A DNA stretch of 33,971 nt from an uncultured Coriobacteriaceae bacterium (GTDB lineage Bacteria > Actinomycetota > Coriobacteriia > Coriobacteriales > Atopobiaceae). Positions 26,208 to 33,889 of the stretch are shown here, piece by piece; position 1 is the first letter of the stretch; the number at the start of each line of letters is the position of its first letter. Where the stretch lies: positions 1-33,971 of the forward strand of contig CACYTH010000026.1 in NCBI GenBank assembly GCA_902777325.1. The letters are read 5' to 3'. A model generated the notes under the pieces. It had not been told where the DNA came from. It searched no databases and saw only the letters and a program-made list of their open reading frames with translations. A program made the translations under genes and the position numbers.

Positions 26208-26320
26208 GCCTCTCGGATTTCGGGGGGCGCAGAGACGCGACTGGCGTACTTCGCGTATCATCATCGGAACAGGGAGATGAGCCTCAACGAGGGGCCATCT
26301 GCGAGAGGGGATGCGCTTCC

Positions 26321-27727
26321 ATGGAAAAGAACGGCTACGTTCGCATCAAACCCGAGTACCTGCTGCGCGGATGGAAGGGGCTTCCCTATGCCCTCGTGAA
26401 GCGTGGCGGCGGGCGGCCGTACTTCATGAAGCCCAACGTCTTCCGCACGGTGCAGTTCTGCAACGGGCGCTTCACCGCAGATAGCCCGGTTTTTATCGGA
26501 GGCGGCAAGGAGCACCTGGCAGAGCTCGACAAGTTCGGCCTCATCGAGTACCTTGACGAGCCCGGCAACCTGCTGCCCGACCAGGAGTACCGCTATTTCG
26601 ACAACCGCTACCTCACGCGCGTGCACTGGTCGCTCACCGGGCACTGCAACTACCGCTGCAGGCACTGCTACATGAGCGCGCCGCACGCGGCGCTGCCGCA
26701 TCCCACAACCGAGCAGTGCCTCGCCATCGCCGACCAGATTGCCGATTGCGGCATCATGCGCGTCTCGCTCACGGGCGGCGAACCCCTCATCCGCAGGGAT
26801 TTCCTGCGGATCGTGGACCATATCCTCGAGCGCGGCATGAGAATCGACGTCATCATGACCAATGGGGCCCTCGTGGACGAGGCCCTGCTCGATGCGCTCG
26901 ACGCGCGCGGCTGCCACCCCGAGTTCAACATGAGCTTCGACGGTCCCAAGCCGTGGCATGACTGGCTGCGCGGCGTCGAGGGTGCCCACGAATCCGTGCG
27001 CCGTGCGCTCGCGCTCTGCCATGAGCGGGGTTTCGTCACGGGCACCGAGCTCGTGCTCCACAAGGGCAACATCGGCACGCTGCGCGAGAGCGTGAACATG
27101 CTCGGCGAGCTGGGCGTGAGCTCGCTCAAGGTGAACCGCCTCAACTGCGTGGGGGAGGGGGAGGCCCTCTCCGAATACGCGCTCACCGCACAGGAGGAGT
27201 TCGAGGCGTACCTCGACTACATACCGCACTACCTCGAGGACGGCATGCCCGTGCCCATCCTCTCGCTCTCCGGGGTCTTCAGGGCCTTCGAGGGCGAGCT
27301 CTCGGTGGGTGCGGAGCGCAATCCCGAGGACGGGGATTGCGGCCGTCTGCCGATCTGCGCATCGGCGCGCACCACGATGTATCTGGGTCCCGACGGGCGC
27401 ATCCTTCCCTGCATCCCCATGTCGGAGCGCGATACCACGAGCGAGCTGTTCCCGCAGGTGGGCAGCACGACCCTTGCCGAGGCGCTCTCCGATTCGTTCT
27501 ACCTGGACTTCATCTCCACGACGCTCGACGACTATCTGGCGCATAACCCTGCCTGCGCGGCGTGCGCATACAAGAACCGCTGCGGCGGAGGCTGCCGCGG
27601 CCGCGCCGTCGATGCCAATGGCGGCTCCGACCTGCTCGATAGGGATCCGGATGCCTGTCTCATCTTCAAGGGCGGCTACTACGACCGCGTCAAGGCGATC
27701 ATCGAGGCATACGAGGCGGCCAAATGA
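26321..27727 (+). CDS. Radical SAM/SPASM peptide maturase
   Basis: A 468-residue enzyme. Residues of about 20-95 may form the leader-binding domain typical of RiPP maturases. The radical SAM cluster motif is CNYRCRHC (CxxxCxxC, about residues 108-115), followed by VSLTGGEPLIR, the SAM-binding GGEP motif. The C-terminal SPASM domain carries further cysteines (CGRLPIC, ILPCIPM, PACAACAYKNRCGGGCRG) for auxiliary iron-sulfur clusters. Such enzymes form thioether, C-C or C-O crosslinks on precursor peptides. Its end overlaps the epimerase start (ATGA), showing coupling. The Nif11-type precursors nearby are the probable substrates; the chemistry is inferred only by family. Confidence 0.9.
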   Translation: MEKNGYVRIKPEYLLRGWKGLPYALVKRGGGRPYFMKPNVFRTVQFCNGRFTADSPVFIGGGKEHLAELDKFGLIEYLDEPGNLLPDQEYRYFDNRYLTRVHWSLTGHCNYRCRHCYMSAPHAALPHPTTEQCLAIADQIADCGIMRVSLTGGEPLIRRDFLRIVDHILERGMRIDVIMTNGALVDEALLDALDARGCHPEFNMSFDGPKPWHDWLRGVEGAHESVRRALALCHERGFVTGTELVLHKGNIGTLRESVNMLGELGVSSLKVNRLNCVGEGEALSEYALTAQEEFEAYLDYIPHYLEDGMPVPILSLSGVFRAFEGELSVGAERNPEDGDCGRLPICASARTTMYLGPDGRILPCIPMSERDTTSELFPQVGSTTLAEALSDSFYLDFISTTLDDYLAHNPACAACAYKNRCGGGCRGRAVDANGGSDLLDRDPDACLIFKGGYYDRVKAIIEAYEAAK

Positions 27728-27978
27728 CGGATGGCGCTGAGGCGATGATTCTCGAGCCGGAGCGCATCCCGCAGGCAGCAGCTCTCAAGCGCGTGTTCGA
27801 GCTCTGGGCGATGGACAGGGGCTTCCACGACGCCTACCTCGCCGATCCCGCGCGTGCGCTTGCGGCGACGGGGCTCGATGTAGATCCGGAGGCCGTCCGC
27901 ACGGTGCTCCTGCGCACCCTTCCCGAAGGCGCGGCCGGCTGGGACGATGCTGACAGGCTGCCCGAGACCTTCACCTGA
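27724..27978 (+). CDS. N-terminal fragment of the epimerase, readable as an 84-residue protein
   Basis: This is the part of the epimerase gene before the TGA. Taken alone it is a small helical protein (ILEPERIPQAAALKRVFELW, then DPARALAATGLDVDPEAVR) that would look like a separate gene translationally coupled to the SPASM enzyme. Its continuity in frame with the downstream radical SAM part argues that it is a fragment. If the stop is real it could persist as a stand-alone leader-binding piece. Confidence 0.55.
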   Translation: MTDGAEAMILEPERIPQAAALKRVFELWAMDRGFHDAYLADPARALAATGLDVDPEAVRTVLLRTLPEGAAGWDDADRLPETFT

Positions 27979-28859
27979 TATAGGGAGTATGTCGAGGACA
28001 GGGCCCGCGGGAATGTGCTTGCACGGACGCGCGAGCTGCCCGTCGAGCCCCGCTTCCGCGACTGGGCTCTGTGGCAGATCCGCCGCTGCGATCGCGAGAT
28101 GGGCGCGCGGGGCCGCTTCATGTCGCATCTCCCCATGGCGTTCGAGCTGTCGAGCGGCTGCTCGGTGGGCTGCCCCTTCTGCGCGCTCTCGGCGGGAAGG
28201 CTCAGGGGGTGTTCCGCCACACAGACGGCAACGCCGGTCTATGGAAGGATGTGCTGGCGGCCGTCCATGCGGTGGTGGGGGATGCTGCGGGCAGGTCGCC
28301 CTGCTACTACGCCACGGAGCCTTTGGACAACCCCGACTACGAGCACTTCCTCGCGGACTTCCATGCCGAGTTCGGCCGCGTGCCGCAAACCACTACGACG
28401 GCGGCGCTGCGCAACATCGAGCGCACACGTCATCTCCTGCAGTGGGGGCAAGCAGCCCATGAGCATTTCGACCGCATCTCGGTGCTGAGCAAGGCTGACT
28501 TCGACGCGCTCATCTCGGCGTTCACGCCAGAGGAGCTCCTCTTCACCGACCTTTTGCCGCAGTTCAGGGAGGCGCCCATCAGCGCGTTCATCAAGGCGGG
28601 GCGTAATCGCGACGATGGCGATGGCTCCGGGAGCACCATCGCATGCGTGAGCGGCTTCGTGGTGAACATGTTCGAGTGCAGCGTGCGCCTGGTTACGCCC
28701 GTCGCCGCGAACGACGAGCATCCCACCGGCGAGCTCGTCTATGGCATGGAGACGTTTACCGACGGCGCGGGTTTCGAACGGGTGCTGCGCCAGATGATCG
28801 GGCGCCATATGCACGAGACCATTGGCCTCGCAGACCTGTTCGGTACGCGCGCTATTTGA
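27724..28859 (+). pseudogene. PoyD-like radical SAM peptide epimerase gene, broken by a stop and a frameshift
   Basis: The pieces follow one PoyD/PlpD-type epimerase. The N-terminal part contains LKRVFELWAMDRGFHDAYL and GLDVDPEAVR. After an in-frame TGA (27976-27978) the same frame continues with RELPVEPRFRDWALWQIRRC, then ELSSGCSVGCPFCALSAGRL, where GCPFC is part of the radical SAM cluster motif. At about 28203-28207, in GGGGG, the frame shifts by -1. It resumes as GVFRHTDGNAGLWKDVL, CYYATEPLDNPDYEHFLADF, PQTTTTAALRNIERTR and STIACVSGFVVNMFE. One added G would restore the frame. Intact members convert L- to D-residues on RiPP cores. Either the gene is inactive, or one or both lesions are sequencing errors, or -1 slippage rescues part of it. 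Confidence 0.85.
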
Positions 28860-29193
28860 ACGACACGCCGAGATATGCGCATGCTGCGCCGTAGATGCCC
28901 TCGCAGTGCGCTTCGGCGCCGTCGGAGCCGCCGAAGAGGAAACAGGGATTCCCTCCGGCAACAGCATCGAGCTCAGCATCGGAGAGCTCCCTGTTGGGGA
29001 CGTAGCCCTTTGCTTCCTCGAGGCTGAAGGGCAGCCCCGCCTCTTCGGCGAGCGCGCCGATGGTTGCTGCAAAGAAGGACTCCTCATCGGCCTGGTCGCC
29101 CTCGTAGGCGCTAGCGAGCTCCTGCAGCTTTGCGCTCAGAGACTCATCGTTTCTGAGCAGCTCCTCGAACTTCGAGATGTTGTCCTGTGCCAT
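28852..29193 (-). CDS. Nif11-leader RiPP precursor 1
   Basis: A 113-residue precursor, start at 29193 after GAGGGG. The leader has the Nif11 pattern (ISKFEELLRNDESLSAKLQE, LAEEAGLPFSLEEAKGY) ending ELSDAELDAVAGG at residue 81. The 32-residue core begins NPCFLFGGSDG, has a second Cys in EAHC and ends AACAYLGVSFK. It overlaps the end of the convergent epimerase gene by 8 bases and is divergent from the dehydratase gene. It is the likely substrate of the cluster enzymes. Confidence 0.88.
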   Translation of the reverse strand: MAQDNISKFEELLRNDESLSAKLQELASAYEGDQADEESFFAATIGALAEEAGLPFSLEEAKGYVPNRELSDAELDAVAGGNPCFLFGGSDGAEAHCEGIYGAACAYLGVSFK

Positions 29194-29216
29194 GGCTGTT
29201 CCCCTCAAAACGCTAC

Positions 29217-29244
29217 TTGTTGTGTGCATTTCCCTATCGATAAT
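29217..29244 (+). promoter_or_regulatory. Sigma-70-like promoter for the dehydratase gene
   Basis: TTGTTG (29217-29222), a 16-base spacer and GATAAT (29239-29244) lie about 70 bases before the dehydratase start, in the 122-base divergent gap with precursor 1. Confidence 0.45.
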
Positions 29245-29315
29245 ACGGAGTATGTTCGCGGACCATCTCGAAAGACGGCATCTTGTTCGAGCGCGTATCA
29301 TAAAGCGATGGGATA

Positions 29316-30899
29316 GTGGGACTCTTTGGAAGATGGTGGGCGATCGTGGCGCAGGCGGCGGCAACGTGGACGACTGCTTTTGCCGAGGCGGGATGCTACG
29401 GCTTCCTCGAGGCGTCTGCCGCGCACGCGGTAAGCCGGGCGCTCGAGCGCTGTCCCGAGGCCGCGGCGCTGGTGGGGGAGAGAGCACGCGAAGACCTGCG
29501 CAAGCTCTGCCTATCGCGCATGGCGACCGTCTACGAGCGCCCGCTCATCCAGCTTGCCATGCGCCGGGTCGGCCTTGCGGAGACGCTCGCGCTCAAGAGG
29601 GGCGGCAAGGCGCGCATCAAGGCGATGCGCGATGTCGCCGAGGCTGTCCGCGATGAGGTTGCCGCCGATGCCGGTGCCGAGCCCCGTGAGCGCCTTATCC
29701 TCGCTCCCGGTTATGAGGCCGCCATCGCGCGCAGTTTCTCCGATGCCGTCACCGAGCTCCTCGAGCGCCTTCTGTCCTATCGCGACAAGGTCTCCAAACA
29801 GCTGCTCGAGGGCCGCGCCATCAGCTGTATCGAGGGCATTTCCGCCAAGGGAGCGGACCCCCATCGTCACGGACGCCTGGTCATGCGCATCGATATCGAC
29901 GCGGGATCCATCTTCTACAAGCCCCATGACTGCGGGCTCGATGCGCTCTTCGGCGAGCTTGCCGGCACGTGGCTTTCTGCCTGCGCCCGTGCGGCATCGG
30001 CGGTCCAGGGGGATGGGTTCGCGTTCATCGAGCAGCTCGTGCCGGAGGAACCTGCTGGTGCGGAGGGCCTCCGCGCATACTGGCGAAACCTCGGGCGCCT
30101 CACGGCGCTCTTCCACGGCCTCGGCAGCCGCGATATGACCTGCGACAACCTCATGTGCTGCAGCGAGCGCCCCGCTGTGCTCGACCTCGAGACCCTGCTC
30201 GTGGGCGAGATGAGCTTTGCGGGGGAATCGGTGGCCAAAGACGCTGCGGTTGCAGATGTGCCGGCGAGGCGGCTTGCCGATTCCGTGGCATGCACTGCGA
30301 TCCTTCCCCTGCGTGCGGACGGCCTGATGGTCTCGCCGCTCGTCGCAGATAACGCTTCGGGCACCTGCCTGCCCCGCGTGGACGGCGTGCCGGCTACGGT
30401 GAGGGGCTTCGAACGCGATTTCTCCGAGGGTTTCGAGGAAGGCTACCGCCGCCTCATGTGCCATCGCGGAGAGCTGCTCGAAGCGCTCGGACGCCATGGC
30501 GATGCGGTCTGCCGGCAGATCCTGCTCAACACGCAGGCATATGCCAAGGCGCGCGCACTGCTGTTCAGCCCCCAGGCGCTCTCAGATACATCCAGGCGCG
30601 ATGCCGTGCTCGTCGAGCTCAACGCTGCCTACGGAGTCTTTCCCGCTGAGCTGCGGCAGGCTGTCGCCGAGCCCGATGCAGCGGCTCTCTTCGAGGGGGA
30701 TATCCCGTACTATTGCGCCGAGGCCTGCTCGCGCGTGCTCTTCGCAGGCGATGGGCGCCCGTTGGGAGAGCTGCTCGCGCGTTCGCCCCTCGAGGTGACG
30801 GCAGCGCGTCTGGAGCGCCTCTCCGAGGAGGAGCTGCGCTTCGAGCTCGACTTGATCGGGAGGTCCTTTGCGGCTCTTCCGGAAGGGGTATGGGCATGA
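29316..30899 (+). CDS. Stand-alone LanM-type lanthipeptide dehydratase domain (DUF4135)
   Basis: A 527-residue protein matching only the dehydratase half of class II lanthipeptide synthetases, which normally have about 900-1050 residues with a C-terminal LanC cyclase. Motifs seen are ADPHRHGRLV (Asp-x-His), SIFYKPHD (Lys), SRDMTCDNLM, AVLDLETLL, VRGFERDFSEGFEEGY and CRQILLNTQAYAKAR. In the CylM model, Asp252/His254, Lys274, Asp347, Asn352, Asp364 and the elimination pair Arg506/Thr512 appear kept, but the His of D-x-H-x-x-N is Thr. It should phosphorylate Ser/Thr in the core and eliminate to dehydro-residues, unless the change impairs it. The start is uncertain: GTG at 29316 has a weak site, and GTG at 29346 is possible. 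The stop overlaps the next ATG. Confidence 0.85.
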   Translation: MGLFGRWWAIVAQAAATWTTAFAEAGCYGFLEASAAHAVSRALERCPEAAALVGERAREDLRKLCLSRMATVYERPLIQLAMRRVGLAETLALKRGGKARIKAMRDVAEAVRDEVAADAGAEPRERLILAPGYEAAIARSFSDAVTELLERLLSYRDKVSKQLLEGRAISCIEGISAKGADPHRHGRLVMRIDIDAGSIFYKPHDCGLDALFGELAGTWLSACARAASAVQGDGFAFIEQLVPEEPAGAEGLRAYWRNLGRLTALFHGLGSRDMTCDNLMCCSERPAVLDLETLLVGEMSFAGESVAKDAAVADVPARRLADSVACTAILPLRADGLMVSPLVADNASGTCLPRVDGVPATVRGFERDFSEGFEEGYRRLMCHRGELLEALGRHGDAVCRQILLNTQAYAKARALLFSPQALSDTSRRDAVLVELNAAYGVFPAELRQAVAEPDAAALFEGDIPYYCAEACSRVLFAGDGRPLGELLARSPLEVTAARLERLSEEELRFELDLIGRSFAALPEGVWA

Positions 30900-31651
30900 T
30901 CCGCATGTTCTCGTTCATCGGCTCGGGTGCGGGCGACGTCTCGCATACCAAGGAGCTCTCCGACCGCCTTGCGCAGGCGCTGTCCCGGCAGGCGGAGCTG
31001 CGGGGCGAGACGGTTGCATACGAGTGCGTGACGGCCGATCGGCTGCGCATCTCGTTCTGCCGCTCATGCAACGTATGCTTCGGAACAGGCTCCTGCCCGC
31101 TGGACGATGCCGACGACATGGGCGACCTCAAGCGCCGCATGCTCGAGGCCGACATCATCCTGTTCGGGACGCCCGTGTACCTTGCGGAGATGTCCGGCGC
31201 CGCCAAATGCGTGCTCGACCGCATCTCATTCTGGTCGCATAGGCTCGAGCTTGCCGGGAAGGCGGGCATGGCGCTCGTCACCGCATCCAACAACCACGGC
31301 CCCCAGGTGGAGCAGTGCCTGCGCGAGCTTCTGCAGCTCATGGGGCTCTCGATGCCCGAGGGGCTCTGCCTGCAGCTGCATGCCCGCCCGCACCTCGACG
31401 ATTCCGAGGAGGCGGAGCCGCTCATCGAGGATGCTGCAACGCGGCTGCTTGATGCACAGGAAGACCCCGCAGCGCATCTGACAAAGCTGCAGGAGCTGTA
31501 TTGGAAGGGGCTCGCGCTCAAGACACGCCGTGCGATGATGCAGCACTACCTCTTCGGCAAGCAGGTGAGCGCAGAGACGCAGCTGCTGGACGAGCGTCGC
31601 ATCGCCGCCCACGACTCATTTGCCGACTACGTGCGGCGCTGCCGCGGTTGA
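30896..31651 (+). CDS. Flavodoxin-family NAD(P)H-dependent FMN reductase
   Basis: A 251-residue flavoprotein. The start at 30896 overlaps the dehydratase stop (ATGA) and lies 7 bases after GGAAGGGG. The N-terminus shows the FMN-binding fold (FSFIGSGAGDVSHTKELSDR). The middle shows FCRSCNVCFGTGSCPLDDAD, a cysteine motif of anaerobic flavodoxin-like reductases, then FGTPVYLAEMSGAAKCVLDR. Coupling to the dehydratase suggests it reduces dehydroalanine/dehydrobutyrine to D-amino acids or supplies electrons to the radical SAM enzymes. Both roles are inferred. Confidence 0.85.
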   Translation: MIRMFSFIGSGAGDVSHTKELSDRLAQALSRQAELRGETVAYECVTADRLRISFCRSCNVCFGTGSCPLDDADDMGDLKRRMLEADIILFGTPVYLAEMSGAAKCVLDRISFWSHRLELAGKAGMALVTASNNHGPQVEQCLRELLQLMGLSMPEGLCLQLHARPHLDDSEEAEPLIEDAATRLLDAQEDPAAHLTKLQELYWKGLALKTRRAMMQHYLFGKQVSAETQLLDERRIAAHDSFADYVRRCRG

Positions 31652-31670
31652 CGGGGTCGGCGTTAGGAAA

Positions 31671-31702
31671 ACCCGCCTGACGGGATAGGCCGGCAGGCGG
31701 GT
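31671..31702. terminator. Bidirectional hairpin terminator between convergent RiPP operons
   Basis: Stem ACCCGCCTG (31671-31679) / CAGGCGGGT (31694-31702). On the minus strand it is followed by TTTTCC, so it best serves the precursor genes read leftward; it also follows the reductase stop by 19 bases. Confidence 0.65.
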
Positions 31703-31736
31703 CCATGTATCCGAAGGGCCTGTTGAACAGAGGGTC

Positions 31737-32093
31737 CTAGAAGCCCCTGCTTCCCGTGAGGCCGAGGTATGCGCACGCGTAGCCCTCGCTCTCATCGCAA
31801 TCCGCGACAACATCGTTGCCCCCGCCGATGAGGTAGCAATAGGTGCCGCCTCCCGCCACGGCCTCGAGCTCATCCTCGCTCAGCTCGCGCTCGCCGAGCA
31901 TGGCCTCGCGTCCATCCGCAAAGGTGAACGGAATCCCCGCCTCTGCCGCAAGCTTTCCGATCGTGGCGTCGAAGACGGCCTGCTCGTCGGCCTTGTCGCC
32001 CTCGTAGGCTGCCGCGAGCTCCTGCAGCTTGGCCTGAAGCTCCTTATTGCCGCGCAGCATCTACTCGAACTTGCTGGCATTCTCGTTTGCCAT
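31737..32093 (-). pseudogene. Nif11-leader RiPP precursor 2, with an in-frame TAG at codon 11
   Basis: Read from ATG at 32093 the gene begins MANENASKFE, then TAG (32063-32061), then MLRGNKELQAKLQE. Its neighbour precursor 3 has MANENVSKFEEMLRG, so a Glu codon became a stop. The rest is intact: leader end ELSEDELEAVAGG and core GTYCYLIGGGNDVVADCDES through ACAYLGLTGSRGF. Translation could restart at the ATG directly after the TAG (32060), giving a leader shorter by 11 residues. Confidence 0.85.
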
Positions 32094-32116
32094 GCTCAAT
32101 TCTTTTCTGAAGTGGT

Positions 32117-32467
32117 TTAGAAGCTGACGCCCACGTAGGAGCATGCATGCCCAATGTACGCGTTGTTCTGGCATTCGGCCTCGACCTCATTGGATCCGCC
32201 GATCATGTAGCAGACGCCGTAACCGCCGGCCACGGCGTCGAGCTCGGTATCGCTCAGCTCGCGGCCTTCGAGCGCGAAGCTGCGTGCATCCTCGAAGCTG
32301 ATGGGAAGCCCGGCCTCAGCAGCCAGCTTGCCGATCGTGGCATCGAAGACGGCCTGCTCGTCGGCCTTGTCGCCCTCGTAGGCTGCCGCGAGCTCCTGCA
32401 GCTTGGCCTGCAGCTCCTCGCTGCCGCGCAGCATTTCCTCGAACTTGCTCACATTCTCGTTCGCCAT
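32117..32467 (-). CDS. Nif11-leader RiPP precursor 3
   Basis: A 116-residue precursor with AAAGGA before the start. The leader (SKFEEMLRGSEELQAKLQE, AAEAGLPISFEDARSF) ends ELSDTELDAVAGG at about residue 82. The core begins YGVCYMIGGSNEVEAEC and ends GHACSYVGVSF. The leader is almost identical to precursor 2, showing a recent tandem duplication. It has three core cysteines and a Ser after GG. Confidence 0.9.
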   Translation of the reverse strand: MANENVSKFEEMLRGSEELQAKLQELAAAYEGDKADEQAVFDATIGKLAAEAGLPISFEDARSFALEGRELSDTELDAVAGGYGVCYMIGGSNEVEAECQNNAYIGHACSYVGVSF

Positions 32468-32512
32468 AATAGAATCCTTTCTTATCTTGATCGGGCATTT
32501 TGCCGAACCGGT

Positions 32513-32743
32513 TTACAGAGTATCCCAAATCTCCTCGATATAGGCCAAGGTGTCCGCGCGAATCCGAGGGTCTTCCGCCAGCGAGAAGATCTCGAGCGCT
32601 CGCTCCTTCGACGTTCCCTTCTGCTTGAGCAGCGGGAGAGCCTTGTCCAGCACCTCGCGGATCTCATCGCTCAGAACACCGCCGGCAATGTGCTCGAGCA
32701 GCTCATCGGGGATCTCGATACCTTCGACCGGGGTGTCTTTCAT
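32513..32743 (-). CDS. Small double-glycine leader peptide (second type)
   Basis: A 76-residue protein with AGGAGG before the start. The short leader EGIEIPDELLEHIAGG ends at residue 22 and is followed by a 54-residue helical, Lys/Glu-rich part (VLSDEIREVLDKALPLLKQK, then ALEIFSLAEDPRIRADTL) with no Cys. It is unlike the Nif11 precursors. It may be an unmodified bacteriocin-like peptide or a leader-bearing partner protein. It sits in the same leftward gene row. Confidence 0.7.
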   Translation of the reverse strand: MKDTPVEGIEIPDELLEHIAGGVLSDEIREVLDKALPLLKQKGTSKERALEIFSLAEDPRIRADTLAYIEEIWDTL

Positions 32744-32941
32744 GGTCGGTGCCTCCTATCGGAAAAGGGCGTCAGATGGTTTTGGTTGCCTATCTGATGA
32801 TATGCGCTGCGACGTGCTGCTGTCCCGCGGAATGCGAGGAACGACGGGATGCTATTCCAAAGGAGTCCTAACAGAGCTCAGCCTCTCGATCAGTACGCGG
32901 CTTCCCGGCCTGACCGATTGCGGGAGCTTTTCGGCGGGCGT

Positions 32942-33184
32942 TTACCACGCGGCCTCGAAGCGCGCGAGGATATCTGCCACCTCGGTCTCGCCTATGGTGT
33001 AGCCGAGGTCGTTGAGGCTCGAGATGAGCTTCATGAGCTCGGCCTTTCCCTCGGTGAGCGTCATGCCGGCAGATCGGAAATCCTTCGCCAGGCTCTCGGC
33101 CGTGATCTCCACTTCCGCTCTGCCTGCAACGCCTTCCAGCATCTCGTCCGAAAGCTCCATGCCTTCAAATGTTATCTCGGACAT
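32942..33184 (-). CDS. Small leader-type peptide with degenerate GG motif
   Basis: An 80-residue protein. The N-terminus ITFEGMELSDEMLEGVAGR resembles the leader of the preceding small gene, but the second Gly is Arg. The remaining 60 residues are helical (ESLAKDFRSAGMTLTEGKAE, then GETEVADILARFEAAW) and lack Cys. It probably heads the leftward row of peptide genes. Function is unknown. Confidence 0.65.
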   Translation of the reverse strand: MSEITFEGMELSDEMLEGVAGRAEVEITAESLAKDFRSAGMTLTEGKAELMKLISSLNDLGYTIGETEVADILARFEAAW

Positions 33185-33496
33185 ACCGTGCTTCTTCCAT
33201 CGGCTTCAAACCTCTTCGCTTCCAAATCTGACGTGGGGGCATCTGGTTTCGAAAAACGTTCCATCTGGTGAATGTTACGTTATTAATCCCTGCCTCGTCT
33301 CATGAACCCGGGCTTTTGCTCGAAGATCCCCTCTGGTACGAGGGCGAGGCCGTTGATGGGGCTGCCGTCTTTGCTGCGTTCGTTTGCTGCAACGGCACAC
33401 CGCTGTTGGTTTCATTATCGTGGGATGGCAGTCGGTGCCGACGCGTATAGTAGGCAATTTAAGAAGCCGCATCGGGCATCGCAAAAGGAGGCCACC

Positions 33497-33853
33497 ATGT
33501 CGCTGGAGAACGTCGAGCGGTTCGAAAGGCTGCTGAAGGAGGACGAGGAACTGCAGGCGAAGCTCGCCGCCGCCACCAAGGCATACGATGGCGCAGAGAC
33601 GGACGAGGCCATGTTCGAGGAGCTCCTGGCGCCGATCGCCGCGGGCGTCGGCCTGCCCTTCACGCTTGACGAGGCCCTTGCCCACGCATCCACCTGTCGA
33701 AATCTGAGCGACTCCGAGCTCGATGCCGTTGCCGGAGGCAGCACCTACTGCTATATCGTCGTCGGCGGCTCCGAGCCGGATGCGGGTTACGTAGATTACG
33801 AGAATGGCGGCGCGTGCGCGTACGTTGGGCTGGGGCTTGCCATTTGGGACTAG
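33497..33853 (+). CDS. Nif11-leader RiPP precursor 4
   Basis: A 118-residue precursor on the opposite strand, with AAAAGGAGG before the start at 33497. The leader (VERFERLLKEDEELQAKLAA, GVGLPFTLDEALAHAS) ends NLSDSELDAVAGG. The core begins STYCYIVVGGSEPDAGYVDY and ends GGACAYVGLGLAIWD. It keeps the first and last cysteines but has Tyr where the others have the middle Cys. The 312 bases upstream (33185-33496) hold no convincing gene. Confidence 0.88.
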   Translation: MSLENVERFERLLKEDEELQAKLAAATKAYDGAETDEAMFEELLAPIAAGVGLPFTLDEALAHASTCRNLSDSELDAVAGGSTYCYIVVGGSEPDAGYVDYENGGACAYVGLGLAIWD

Positions 33854-33889
33854 TGGCAGGCTGCTGCAGGAGGGGCACGTGCGGCCTTG

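Noticed and set aside
26261..27544. Minus-strand open frame opposite the SPASM enzyme
   Set aside because: The plus strand carries the complete radical SAM and SPASM cysteine motifs; the minus reading is a shadow.
27976..27978. TGA read as tryptophan (recoded genetic code)
   Set aside because: Several intact genes here end with TGA (for example 27725-27727 and 30897-30899) and Trp is widely encoded by TGG, so TGA is a stop.
33268..33450. Small plus-strand ORF before precursor 4
   Set aside because: No ribosome binding site and no recognisable motif; likely chance in GC-rich DNA.
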